Below, one piece after another: positions 1 through 7,806 of a DNA stretch of 15,971 nt. Where the stretch lies: positions 1-15,971 of the forward strand of contig JAIXZF010000387.1 in NCBI GenBank assembly GCA_027489835.1, written 5' to 3'. The notes below the pieces were generated by a model. That model ran no database searches. It worked only from the letters and a program-made list of their open reading frames with translations, and was not told the DNA's origin. The translations under genes were made by a program, and so were the position numbers. Positions within the stretch are counted from its first letter, which is position 1. Each line of letters opens with the position of its first letter. The stretch comes from Hyphomicrobiales bacterium (GTDB lineage Bacteria > Pseudomonadota > Alphaproteobacteria > Rhizobiales > Beijerinckiaceae).

Positions 1-1107
1 CTGAAGGATTTCGTGCGGCGCCACGACACCGTCGCCAGGATCGGCGGCGACGAGTTCGCCGTGCTCCAGACCAATGCAGGCCGGCCGGAAGAGGCCAAGC
101 TGTTCGCCGAGCGGCTGCTCGAGGTCATCGCCGAGCCGTATGTCTGCGACACCGGCGTGATCTTCTCGACCGGCAGCGTGGGCGTGACGCTGCATCCCGC
201 GGACGCCGCGGACGGCGCAACGCTGCTGAAGAATGCAGACACCGCGATGTACCGGGCCAAGGCGGATGGCGGCAACCGCGTCTCGCTCTACGCCTCGGAC
301 ATGCAGACGCTCGCGACGAGCAATGCGTCGCTCGACGGAGAACTGCGGTCCGCGCTCGAACGCGGCGAGTTCGTGCTGCACTTCCAGCCCCAGATCAACG
401 CCGCGACCGGAGAGATGGTGGGCGGAGAGGCGCTGATCCGCTGGAACAGGCCGGGCCACGAGCTGCAAAGTCCCGCCGCCTTCCTCTCGCGCGCCGAGGC
501 CACCGGCTTTATCGTCAACATCAACGAATGGGTGCTGTTCGAGGCCTGCAAGCTGGCCAAGCAGTGGCAGAGCATGGGGCTTGCCGGCGTCCGGGTCGGC
601 GTCAACCTCTCGCCCGTGCAATTCGGGCGCCAGAACGTTCCGCTGCTCGTGACGCGCGCGCTGAACCAGAGCAAGCTGGATCCGCGGCTGCTGGATCTCG
701 AGCTGACCGAAAGCTCGGTGCTCGAGGACAGCGACAAGTTGATCGACGAACTCGCCCAGATCCGCTCGCTCGGCTGCGACATCTCGATCGACGATTTCGG
801 CACCGGCTATTCGTCCCTGCGCTACGTCAAGCGCTTCCCGGTCGACCGGCTGAAGATCGACCAGTCCTTCATCCGCAACCTGCCGGTTGATCCCAACGAC
901 GTCGCCATCGTGCGCACGGTCATGGCGCTGGGTCACAGCCTCGACCTCACCATCGTCGCCGAGGGGGTCGAGAACGAGGATCAGGCCGCTTTCCTGCGCG
1001 CCGAGGGCTGCGACGAGCTGCAGGGCTATCTGTACTCGAAGCCCGTCCCGTTCCGCGATTTCGTCGCCTTCGGGCAGCAGCTCGCCAAGCGGGCGAGGTC
1101 GGCGTGA
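1..1107 (+). CDS. GGDEF-EAL cyclic-di-GMP signalling protein, 5' end cut by the window
   Basis: Reading frame 1 is open from the first base, so the N-terminus lies outside; 368 residues are visible. The fragment begins near the end of a GGDEF (diguanylate cyclase) domain: signature RIGGDEF at visible residues 13-19, with an RxxD inhibitory-site motif (RRHD, 6-9) five residues before GGDEF. From about residue 115 a full EAL phosphodiesterase domain follows: LHFQPQ, EALIRW, VNLSPVQF, ELTESS, DDFGTGYSSL, LKIDQSFI, VAEGVE and QGYLYSKP. All the residues normally needed for c-di-GMP hydrolysis appear present, so both domains could be active (inference). Its stop overlaps the GTG start of the hybrid kinase by 4 bases, which suggests translational coupling and a shared pathway. 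The missing N-terminus (receiver, PAS or RpfF-binding domain) would decide how it is controlled. Confidence 0.95.
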   Translation: MKDFVRRHDTVARIGGDEFAVLQTNAGRPEEAKLFAERLLEVIAEPYVCDTGVIFSTGSVGVTLHPADAADGATLLKNADTAMYRAKADGGNRVSLYASDMQTLATSNASLDGELRSALERGEFVLHFQPQINAATGEMVGGEALIRWNRPGHELQSPAAFLSRAEATGFIVNINEWVLFEACKLAKQWQSMGLAGVRVGVNLSPVQFGRQNVPLLVTRALNQSKLDPRLLDLELTESSVLEDSDKLIDELAQIRSLGCDISIDDFGTGYSSLRYVKRFPVDRLKIDQSFIRNLPVDPNDVAIVRTVMALGHSLDLTIVAEGVENEDQAAFLRAEGCDELQGYLYSKPVPFRDFVAFGQQLAKRARSA

Positions 1108-3635
1108 GCGCCGAGACCGCGAAGCGCCGCCGCCAGGGTCTGCTGAGGCGCCTGACGGCGCCGATCCGCAGGCGGTTGAAAGGCCGCCCCGACTCCGAGC
1201 ACGAGATGACGATCAACAGGATCGTCATCTCCACGGTCGTGCTGGCCTACCTTCTCATCGCCAACGCGCGCGGGCATGACACCGCCCAGGACATCTTCCA
1301 CGAATCGCTGATCCTGTTCGGCATCTACTACGCGGCCTCGGTGCTGCTGTTCGCGCACATCCTGCGCGAGCCGGGCATCTCGCATCCCCGCCGGATTCTC
1401 GCGATCGTGCTCGACATCGGCATGCTGTCCTACGGCATGCATGTGGGCGAAAGCGCTTTCGCGATCGGCTATCCGCTTTATCTCTGGATCATCTTCGGCA
1501 ACGGCTTCCGCTTCGGCGTGCGGTATCTCGCAGGCTCCGCCTTCGCCGCGATCCTGGGCTTCTGCTTCCTGATCGCCATGACGCCGCTCTGGCGCAACAA
1601 TCTGGAGCTGTCCTTCGGGCTGCTGGTCGGCCTCGTGCTGCTGCCGGCCTATGTCTCGGCCCTGATCCGCAAGCTTTCGGAGGCGAAGCTCCAGGCGGAG
1701 GAGGCCTTCAAGGCCAAGAGCCTCTTCCTCGCCAGCGTCAGCCACGAGCTGAGGACGCCGCTGAACGCCATCATCACGCTCAGCGACCTGCTGCGTGGCG
1801 CCCCGATCCCGCGTGAACAGCGCGAGATGAGCGAGACCATCGGCATGTCGGGGCGTTCGCTGCTGAAACTGATCAACTCGATCCTCGACATCTCGCGGAT
1901 GGAGGCGAAGGCGCAGGAGCCCGAGGTCGCGCCGTTCGACCTGTTCGCGGTGATGCACGACGTGCGGCGCATGCTCGCCGCGCCCGCGGAGGCCAAGGGG
2001 CTCTACCTCAACGTGACCATCGACGGGTCCGTCGCCTCGGCCGTGGTCGGCCACCGCCACCATCTCGAGGAAATCCTGACCAACCTGATCGGCAATGCGA
2101 CCAAGTTCACGACCCAGGGCGGCGTGCAGGTCACGGTGACGCGCGCGGGCGGCGAGGATGAACGGCCGATGCTGCTGTTCTCCGTACGCGACACGGGCAT
2201 CGGCATCTCGGAAGCGGCTCAGGAGCGGATTTTCGAGCAATTCACCCAGGCCGACCACACGATTATGGACCGCTTCGGCGGCACAGGGCTCGGCCTCGCC
2301 ATCGTCAAGCAGCTCGTGGAGCGGCAGGGCGGCGAGATCGGCGTCAACAGCCGGGCGGGTGAGGGGAGCGAGTTCTGGCTGAAGCTGCCCTTCGCGAGGC
2401 AGGCGGAGGCACCGGAGCGCGAGGCGGCCCGCGCGTCGCTCATCCTGCTGTCGCATGATTTCGGGCTCTACACCCGCATCGCGCTCGAATGCCGGACGGT
2501 GCTGCGGGTCACGGACCCGGCGCGCGCCTTCAGCGAAGCGCGGACGCTGCTGGATGCGGGCGAGCGATGCATCGTCATGGTCGATGCCGACACGATGCCG
2601 TCGGGCACGATGGACGCCTTGATCCAGGCGGATGCCGGCCTCGGCATACTGCGCTCCGTCATCCTCGGCGTGATCTCGCAGGCCGAGAGCGCCGCGCCGG
2701 CGGGGGCGCCCTTCCTCGTGAGGCTTCAGGCGCCCTTCTCGTCGGCGCAGTTCGCGCAGGTGGCCGAGCTCGCCGCGGGGCCGCGGGCGGACAAGGCGGC
2801 GATGGCCGCGCCCGTCTCGCAGTTGCGCGTGCTCGTCGCCGAGGACAACGTCACCAACCAGGTCGTGATCCGCAAGCTGCTTGAGCGCGACCGCCACGAC
2901 GTCGTGATCGTCTCGAACGGCGAGGAGGCCGTCGAAACCCTGATGAAGCGCGAGTTCGACATCGTGCTGATGGACATCAACATGCCCGTGATGAATGGCT
3001 TCGAGGCGACCAAGCTCTACCGCTTCGCCTCGCTCGGCAGCCGCCGGGTGCCGATCTACGCGCTCACGGCCGATGTCACCGAACAGACGCGCCTGAACTG
3101 CGCGGCTGCCGGGATGGATGGCTGCCTGCACAAGCCCATCGAACAGGCCGAGCTGCTGAAGGCTTTCGCGGCCTGCGTGGCCGGATCAGAGCCCGTCTCG
3201 CAGCAGGCCTCGGCGGCCCGGGCCGACGAGGGCCTCCCGCAGGCCGGGCCGCTCGATCTCTCCAAGATCGCGGTGCTCGACCACGATGCGCTCGCGAGCC
3301 TGATGGACCTCGGCGACATCGGCTTCATGCAGGACCTGATCACGCAATTCCTCGCAGGCGCCTCCGAGACGCTCGACCGGATTGCCGACGCGGTGGCGCG
3401 CGAGGACGTCACGAGTTTTCAGGACGTGCTGCATGCCCTGCGCAGCAGCGCCGCCAACCTCGGCGCCCGCCGGGTCTTCGCCCTGGCGCTCGAGTGGCGC
3501 AAGACCAGCCGGCAGGAGCTGGCCGAACATGGCGAGGAGCGCGTCGCGCAGCTGCGGGCCGTGTTCAGCGAGGTCGACGAGGCGCTCAGGCAGTGGCTCT
3601 CTGTCGAGACTGCGCGCAGCCGCCAGGCCAGCTGA
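1104..3635 (+). CDS. rpfC: RpfC-like hybrid sensor histidine kinase (membrane input, kinase, receiver, Hpt)
   Basis: 843 residues from a GTG start inside the upstream stop (GTGA overlap). A basic N-terminus with RRRLKGRPDSEH is followed by about five or six membrane segments between residues 36 and 188. The stretches SHPRR, PLYLWIIFGNGFRFG and PLWRNN...FGLLVGL recall, from memory, the DSF-sensing input domain of Xanthomonas RpfC. Then come the dimerisation box SHELRTPLNA (phosphorylated H214), an ATPase domain with N-box near 324-335, DTGIGI and GGTGLGL, a degenerate receiver-like segment (about 443-560), a true receiver (E580, D581, phosphorylated D624, T655, K677) and an Hpt domain (H777 in LHALRSSAANLGA). 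In the family, such kinases relay phosphate to a partner regulator and the receiver can restrain RpfF. The neighbours, a c-di-GMP protein upstream and convergent rpfF, support this role. The ligand is inferred, not shown. Confidence 0.88.
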   Translation: MSAETAKRRRQGLLRRLTAPIRRRLKGRPDSEHEMTINRIVISTVVLAYLLIANARGHDTAQDIFHESLILFGIYYAASVLLFAHILREPGISHPRRILAIVLDIGMLSYGMHVGESAFAIGYPLYLWIIFGNGFRFGVRYLAGSAFAAILGFCFLIAMTPLWRNNLELSFGLLVGLVLLPAYVSALIRKLSEAKLQAEEAFKAKSLFLASVSHELRTPLNAIITLSDLLRGAPIPREQREMSETIGMSGRSLLKLINSILDISRMEAKAQEPEVAPFDLFAVMHDVRRMLAAPAEAKGLYLNVTIDGSVASAVVGHRHHLEEILTNLIGNATKFTTQGGVQVTVTRAGGEDERPMLLFSVRDTGIGISEAAQERIFEQFTQADHTIMDRFGGTGLGLAIVKQLVERQGGEIGVNSRAGEGSEFWLKLPFARQAEAPEREAARASLILLSHDFGLYTRIALECRTVLRVTDPARAFSEARTLLDAGERCIVMVDADTMPSGTMDALIQADAGLGILRSVILGVISQAESAAPAGAPFLVRLQAPFSSAQFAQVAELAAGPRADKAAMAAPVSQLRVLVAEDNVTNQVVIRKLLERDRHDVVIVSNGEEAVETLMKREFDIVLMDINMPVMNGFEATKLYRFASLGSRRVPIYALTADVTEQTRLNCAAAGMDGCLHKPIEQAELLKAFAACVAGSEPVSQQASAARADEGLPQAGPLDLSKIAVLDHDALASLMDLGDIGFMQDLITQFLAGASETLDRIADAVAREDVTSFQDVLHALRSSAANLGARRVFALALEWRKTSRQELAEHGEERVAQLRAVFSEVDEALRQWLSVETARSRQAS

Positions 3636-3656
3636 CGGCGTTCCCACGCCAGGGCC

Positions 3657-4580
3657 TCAGGCGACCTTCCGCCCTTGCGCCGAGCGCAGGCGCTCCATGC
3701 GCCTAAGGCTGCCTTCGTCGAGCGTGAGGGCCTGATCGACCCAGCGCTCTGTCACGTCGGTCAGCTCCGCCCGGGTCAAGCCGCCGACGCGGCGGCGGAC
3801 GTCATGGATCGCTGTCAGCACTTTGTGGCGCTTGCGGTTCTGGGCGATCCACTGGCGGACCGCCTGCTCGCCCTCGCCATCCTCGGCCAGCACGTCCACC
3901 AGCCCCATCTCATGCAGTTCGGTGGCGGAATAGATCCGGCCGCTGAGGATCATCTCCTCTGCCTTCACCGCGCCGACGCGGCGGCTCAGCAGGCTGTAGG
4001 CGCCCATGCCGGGGAACAGGTTGAACAGGATCTCCGGCAGGCCGAAGCGGGCGCGCTTCTCCGCGACCATGACGTTGCACGAGAGGGCCGACTCGAAGCC
4101 GCCGCCCAGCGCATCGCCCTGGATGAGCCCGATGACGATGATCGGCAAACCGAAGCCCGAGTAGACGTTGTAGATCATGTCGCAGCATTCATGCGCGTAG
4201 GCGCGGAGCGCGTCCCGGTCCGAGCGGCGGATCGCATCGGCGAAGAAGGTGAGGTCGCCGCCAAGGTTGTAGATGCCGGGCAGGCCCGAATGGCCCACGA
4301 CGAAGCGCAGCGGCGGATCGTCCTGCGGCGCGCGCTCGAAGAGGATTTCGACGGACTGCTTGAAGCGCAGCATGTCCTGCAGCAGCGGGCGGGTAAAGCT
4401 CGGTGCGGATTTCGGATTGAACTGGCACCAGGCCGTGCGCTCGTTGGGATCGAGCGCGACGTCCATCTCGTCATATCCCAGACTGGAGAACGTCAATTCT
4501 GGAGGAAGGGAGGCTTTTTCTAGCCTTTGACTGTTTTTACTTGGATTGTGGAAGATCTGACTGTCAATCAACGCTGTCAT
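3657..4580 (-). CDS. rpfF: RpfF-like DSF synthase (crotonase superfamily)
   Basis: 307 residues from the ATG at 4580. The crotonase fold shows YNLGGDL, GLIQGDALGGGFESALSC and GLPEILFNLFPGMGAYS. The last two closely match Xanthomonas RpfF, including both catalytic glutamates 20 residues apart (E163 and E183 here; E141 and E161 in Xanthomonas). The C-terminal VTERWVDQAL and LRRMERLRSAQ also match. In the family, RpfF acts on acyl-ACP as dehydratase and thioesterase to release cis-2-unsaturated fatty acids of the DSF type. It converges on the RpfC-like kinase with 21 bases between stops, as in Xanthomonas. A GTG at 4616 would add 12 residues; the ATG is preferred, though neither has a clear ribosome binding site. 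The N-terminus is about 20 residues longer than in Xanthomonas, and its first codons are unusually AT-rich. Ordinary enoyl-CoA hydratase is the alternative, but the motifs favour RpfF. Confidence 0.88.
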   Translation of the reverse strand: MTALIDSQIFHNPSKNSQRLEKASLPPELTFSSLGYDEMDVALDPNERTAWCQFNPKSAPSFTRPLLQDMLRFKQSVEILFERAPQDDPPLRFVVGHSGLPGIYNLGGDLTFFADAIRRSDRDALRAYAHECCDMIYNVYSGFGLPIIVIGLIQGDALGGGFESALSCNVMVAEKRARFGLPEILFNLFPGMGAYSLLSRRVGAVKAEEMILSGRIYSATELHEMGLVDVLAEDGEGEQAVRQWIAQNRKRHKVLTAIHDVRRRVGGLTRAELTDVTERWVDQALTLDEGSLRRMERLRSAQGRKVA

Positions 4581-4627
4581 AATAAGCAGCCATCTAAACA
4601 GGTTCAGGCGCCGCACCCGAACTGGCT

Positions 4628-4658
4628 GTTACAGTGAACGATTAACTAAAAATTTCAA
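4628..4658 (-). promoter_or_regulatory. rpfF: Weak candidate promoter for rpfF
   Basis: On the minus strand TTGAAA (4658-4653) and TGTAAC (4633-4628) could be -35 and -10 elements, but the 19-base spacer is long and the -10 is poor. The -35 lies 8 bases downstream of the candidate CtrA site, a plausible place for an activator. The 217 bases between the rpfF ATG and the dehydrogenase stop hold nothing else I recognise. Confidence 0.25.
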
Positions 4659-4666
4659 CCTAATGC

Positions 4667-4682
4667 TTAAGCCTTGGTTAAC
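4667..4682 (+). promoter_or_regulatory. Candidate CtrA binding site upstream of rpfF
   Basis: The sequence TTAAGCCTTGGTTAAC fits the full CtrA consensus TTAA-N7-TTAAC without mismatch. It lies in an AT-rich island about 86 bases upstream of the rpfF ATG, in the gap between rpfF and the short-chain dehydrogenase gene. CtrA is a cell-cycle and motility response regulator found in Alphaproteobacteria. Eight fixed A/T positions are unlikely by chance in DNA this GC-rich, though the local AT-richness makes it less surprising. Binding is inferred. Confidence 0.5.
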
Positions 4683-4797
4683 GTGCCGAGGGCTGCCGCC
4701 GTCAAGCCAGATTGCGGCGTTTCGGTGCATTCCGACGCCCGATCCGATCAGCTCGCCGGACGGCAATCGAGGGCCGCGCCGAAAAAACGCGCCGCGC

Positions 4798-5550
4798 TCA
4801 GTGGATGTGGCTGCCTCCGTTCACGTCCACCTCCGAGCCCGTCACGTAACTCGACAGGTCGGAGGCGAGGAACAAGCAGCATCCGGCGACCTCGGCCGCC
4901 TGGCCGACCCGTCCGAGCGGGATCGTGGCCATGATGCCGCGCCTGCGTTCCTCATCCATGCCGCCGGCCGTGATGTCGGTGTCGATCAGGGAGGGGCAGA
5001 TGGCGTTGACGCGGATATTGTCGGGGCCCAGTTCACGCGCGCAGGCCTTGGTGTATCCGAGCACCGCACCCTTGGCGGCGGCATACGGCGTTCCGCCGAA
5101 GACGCCGCCGCCGCGCTGCGCCGACACCGACGACATGTTGACGATCGAGCCCGAGCGCTGGCTCCGCATCGCCGGCACGACGGCCTGGGTCATGAAGAAG
5201 CTGCCGCGCATGTTGACGTCGAAGATGCGGTCATAGAGCGCGTCGGTCACGTCCATCAGCCTCTGGGGCGCGGTGATCCCGGCATTGTTGACCAGCACGT
5301 CGATCCGGCCATGGCGGCTCAACGTGCGCTCGACGGCGCGCTCGCAATCCTTGCGTCGGGTGACGTCGGCCTTCATCGCCATGTGGCCCCGGCCCTTCAG
5401 TTCCGCCACCGTGCCGCGCGCGGCCTCGAGGTCGATGTCGAGGATGACCAGCTTGGCGCCGTGCTCGGCGAACAGCCGCGCGGTTGCCCGGCCGAGGCCT
5501 CGCGCGCTGCCGGCGCCCGTGACGACGCAGATTTTGTCCTTGAGCAGCAT
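4798..5550 (-). CDS. Classical short-chain dehydrogenase/reductase (SDR)
   Basis: 250 residues from the ATG at 5550, preceded by a strong GGGGAGG ribosome binding site; the open frame runs further upstream but that part does not look like protein. A Rossmann fold opens with VVTGAGSARGLG (9-20). D38 after the second strand (ILDID) suggests NAD preference. NNAG is at 88-91, and the likely catalytic set is N113, S143, Y156 and K160 (YAAAK). The C-terminus VTGSEVDVNGGSHIH is typical of FabG-like sugar or polyol dehydrogenases. The gene lies downstream of, and on the same strand as, the FCD regulator, with a 152-base gap. It may therefore oxidise a sugar, polyol or sugar acid imported by the neighbouring ABC system (inference). 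The exact substrate cannot be read from sequence. Confidence 0.9.
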   Translation of the reverse strand: MLLKDKICVVTGAGSARGLGRATARLFAEHGAKLVILDIDLEAARGTVAELKGRGHMAMKADVTRRKDCERAVERTLSRHGRIDVLVNNAGITAPQRLMDVTDALYDRIFDVNMRGSFFMTQAVVPAMRSQRSGSIVNMSSVSAQRGGGVFGGTPYAAAKGAVLGYTKACARELGPDNIRVNAICPSLIDTDITAGGMDEERRRGIMATIPLGRVGQAAEVAGCCLFLASDLSSYVTGSEVDVNGGSHIH

Positions 5551-5691
5551 GTCGACCTCCCCAGCCGGCGGCCGGCGTCTGTGTCCGGCTATCGATGGAT
5601 CGAACCGGAAAAGCGCGCGGCGATCAACACCTGGTCTCGCCTGACGCCCATTCGCTGGCGGCGTGCGCCATGACGGACGCACCGCCGGCAA

Positions 5692-5702
5692 TATAATCTG
5701 AT
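5692..5702. promoter_or_regulatory. Candidate FCD-regulator operator upstream of the SDR gene
   Basis: TATAATCTGAT matches 9 of 11 bases with TATAGTATGAT at 6530-6540 in the other intergenic region next to the regulator gene. It abuts the regulator's stop codon and lies about 142 bases upstream of the SDR start. The minus strand here also reads TATATT (5695-5690), a fair -10 element without a convincing -35. A shared operator for the adjacent GntR-type regulator is inference. Confidence 0.35.
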
Positions 5703-6452
5703 TTATTCGCTGCTCTCATGCGCCGAAGCCCGCGATGGCGATTGCCGCATTGCAGCAAGCGTATCGTGCAGTGCATCATTGACGAGGGCCGCCATGAAGG
5801 CGGCGGCCTGATCGCCGTTCCCGCTCTCGATCGCGCGCGCGACGCGCCGGTGGTCGGCCCGCGCCAGCGAGAACAGGGCAGGGTCCTTGCCGCGCTGCAG
5901 GCGCATCGACCACATCAGCGTCGACACGATCGTGCTCTTCAGGCAGGAGAGGGCCGGGTTGTTGGCCGCGTCGATCACCCGCGTATGGTAATCGATGTCG
6001 GCCTGGATGATGTCGTCGCCATAGGGCTCGTTGTCCTCGAGCCCGGCGAGCGCTTCCAGGATCAGCGCCATCTGCGCCGGAGTTCGGCGCAGTGCCGCGA
6101 GGCGGGCGGCGTTGGGCTCGATGAACAGGCGTAATTCATAGAGATTCTTGACCAGATCCTCGTCGATCCGTCCTGCCAGCGCCCAGCGCAGGATGTCGGG
6201 ATCGAGCAGGTTCCAGGCCGTGCGCGGGGCGACGCGGGTGCCGCTGCGCTGCCTCGCCTCGATCAGCCCTTTCGCGCTCAGGAACTTCAGCGCTTCCCGG
6301 TAGACCGAGCGCGAGGGCGCGATCTCCGAGCCCGGATCGGGCTCCGTCGGCACCAGGGCGCCGGCCTCGAGATCGCCGGACAGAATGGCGACCGCGATCC
6401 GGTCAGTGACCTGCTTGAACAGGCTCTCCGAGGGGCTGGACATCGCGCGCAT
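5703..6452 (-). CDS. GntR family, FCD (FadR-type) transcriptional regulator
   Basis: 249 residues from the ATG at 6452, chosen because GGGAGGG sits just upstream; a second ATG nine bases later is too far from it. An N-terminal winged helix-turn-helix (about 11-75) contains ILSGDLEAGALVPTE, SRSVYREALKFLSAKGLIEA and SGTRVAP. The C-terminal FCD ligand-binding domain (about 98-235) has D152, H156 (DIDYH) and H201, but where the third metal histidine is usual (AMxxH) the protein reads FMAAL, with Leu at 223. FCD regulators usually sense sugar acids or other small organic acids and repress nearby catabolic genes. The gene lies between the SDR gene and the divergent ABC importer operon, so it probably controls both. 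The ligand is unknown. Confidence 0.92.
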   Translation of the reverse strand: MRAMSSPSESLFKQVTDRIAVAILSGDLEAGALVPTEPDPGSEIAPSRSVYREALKFLSAKGLIEARQRSGTRVAPRTAWNLLDPDILRWALAGRIDEDLVKNLYELRLFIEPNAARLAALRRTPAQMALILEALAGLEDNEPYGDDIIQADIDYHTRVIDAANNPALSCLKSTIVSTLMWSMRLQRGKDPALFSLARADHRRVARAIESGNGDQAAAFMAALVNDALHDTLAAMRQSPSRASAHESSE

Positions 6453-6513
6453 GGGGCCCTCCCGCCATCGCAGGCTCGCCGCCGGCCCTGTGGCGGAGGC
6501 GCATTTGCGGGGG

Positions 6514-6540
6514 TTGACACCGTGCAGCTTATAGTATGAT
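6514..6540 (+). promoter_or_regulatory. Candidate promoter of the ABC importer operon
   Basis: A perfect TTGACA (6514-6519) is followed after 15 bases by TATGAT (6535-6540), five of six matches to the -10 consensus. The spacing is short but acceptable. It reads toward the ATPase gene starting at 6664, leaving a leader of about 115 bases. It lies in the 211-base divergent gap shared with the FCD regulator gene. Confidence 0.5.
6530..6540. promoter_or_regulatory. Candidate FCD-regulator operator over the importer -10 element
   Basis: TATAGTATGAT overlaps the putative -10 element and resembles TATAATCTGAT at 5692-5702 on the other side of the regulator gene (9 of 11 bases). Its core ATAGTAT is a near-palindrome. 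Occupancy here would block the promoter, as expected for a repressor. Function is inferred. Confidence 0.4.
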
Positions 6541-6663
6541 TTTTGAGAGGCAAGAGGCGCGCAGCCACGCGCGTTCCGCCGGAAGAGCGGAAAGTGGTTG
6601 CGCGGATGGCCCAAGGCCGTCCACTCTGGTTGCCAAGGCCAAAGGCCACAGGGAGGACCATCG

Positions 6664-7722
<1,059 letters not shown>

Positions 7723-7756
7723 GCCGCGGCCCCGCGCCGCCAAACCTTTGCAAGAG

Positions 7757-7771
7757 CGGCCGGAAAGGCCG
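7757..7771 (+). other. Short hairpin between the ATPase and binding-protein genes
   Basis: CGGCC-GGAAA-GGCCG can form a five-pair stem with a GGAAA loop in the 84-base gap before the binding-protein gene. There is no U tract, so it is not a standard terminator; it could mark RNA processing or protect the downstream mRNA. Weak evidence. Confidence 0.3.
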
Positions 7772-7806
7772 TCGACATCAAAAATCCAACGGGAGGATAA
7801 CCAGAC

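Noticed and set aside
1026..3131. 701-codon open frame antisense to the kinase gene
   Set aside because: Low-complexity, Arg/His/Asp-rich shadow typical of high-GC DNA; the sense strand has full domain motifs.
3637..3650. GGCGT-TCCC-ACGCC hairpin between the convergent kinase and rpfF stops
   Set aside because: Only five pairs and no U tract; too weak to call a bidirectional terminator.
4740..4797. GC-rich sequence with a T run (minus strand) just after the SDR stop, possible terminator
   Set aside because: The flanks of the T6 run do not form a proper stem ending in the T tract.
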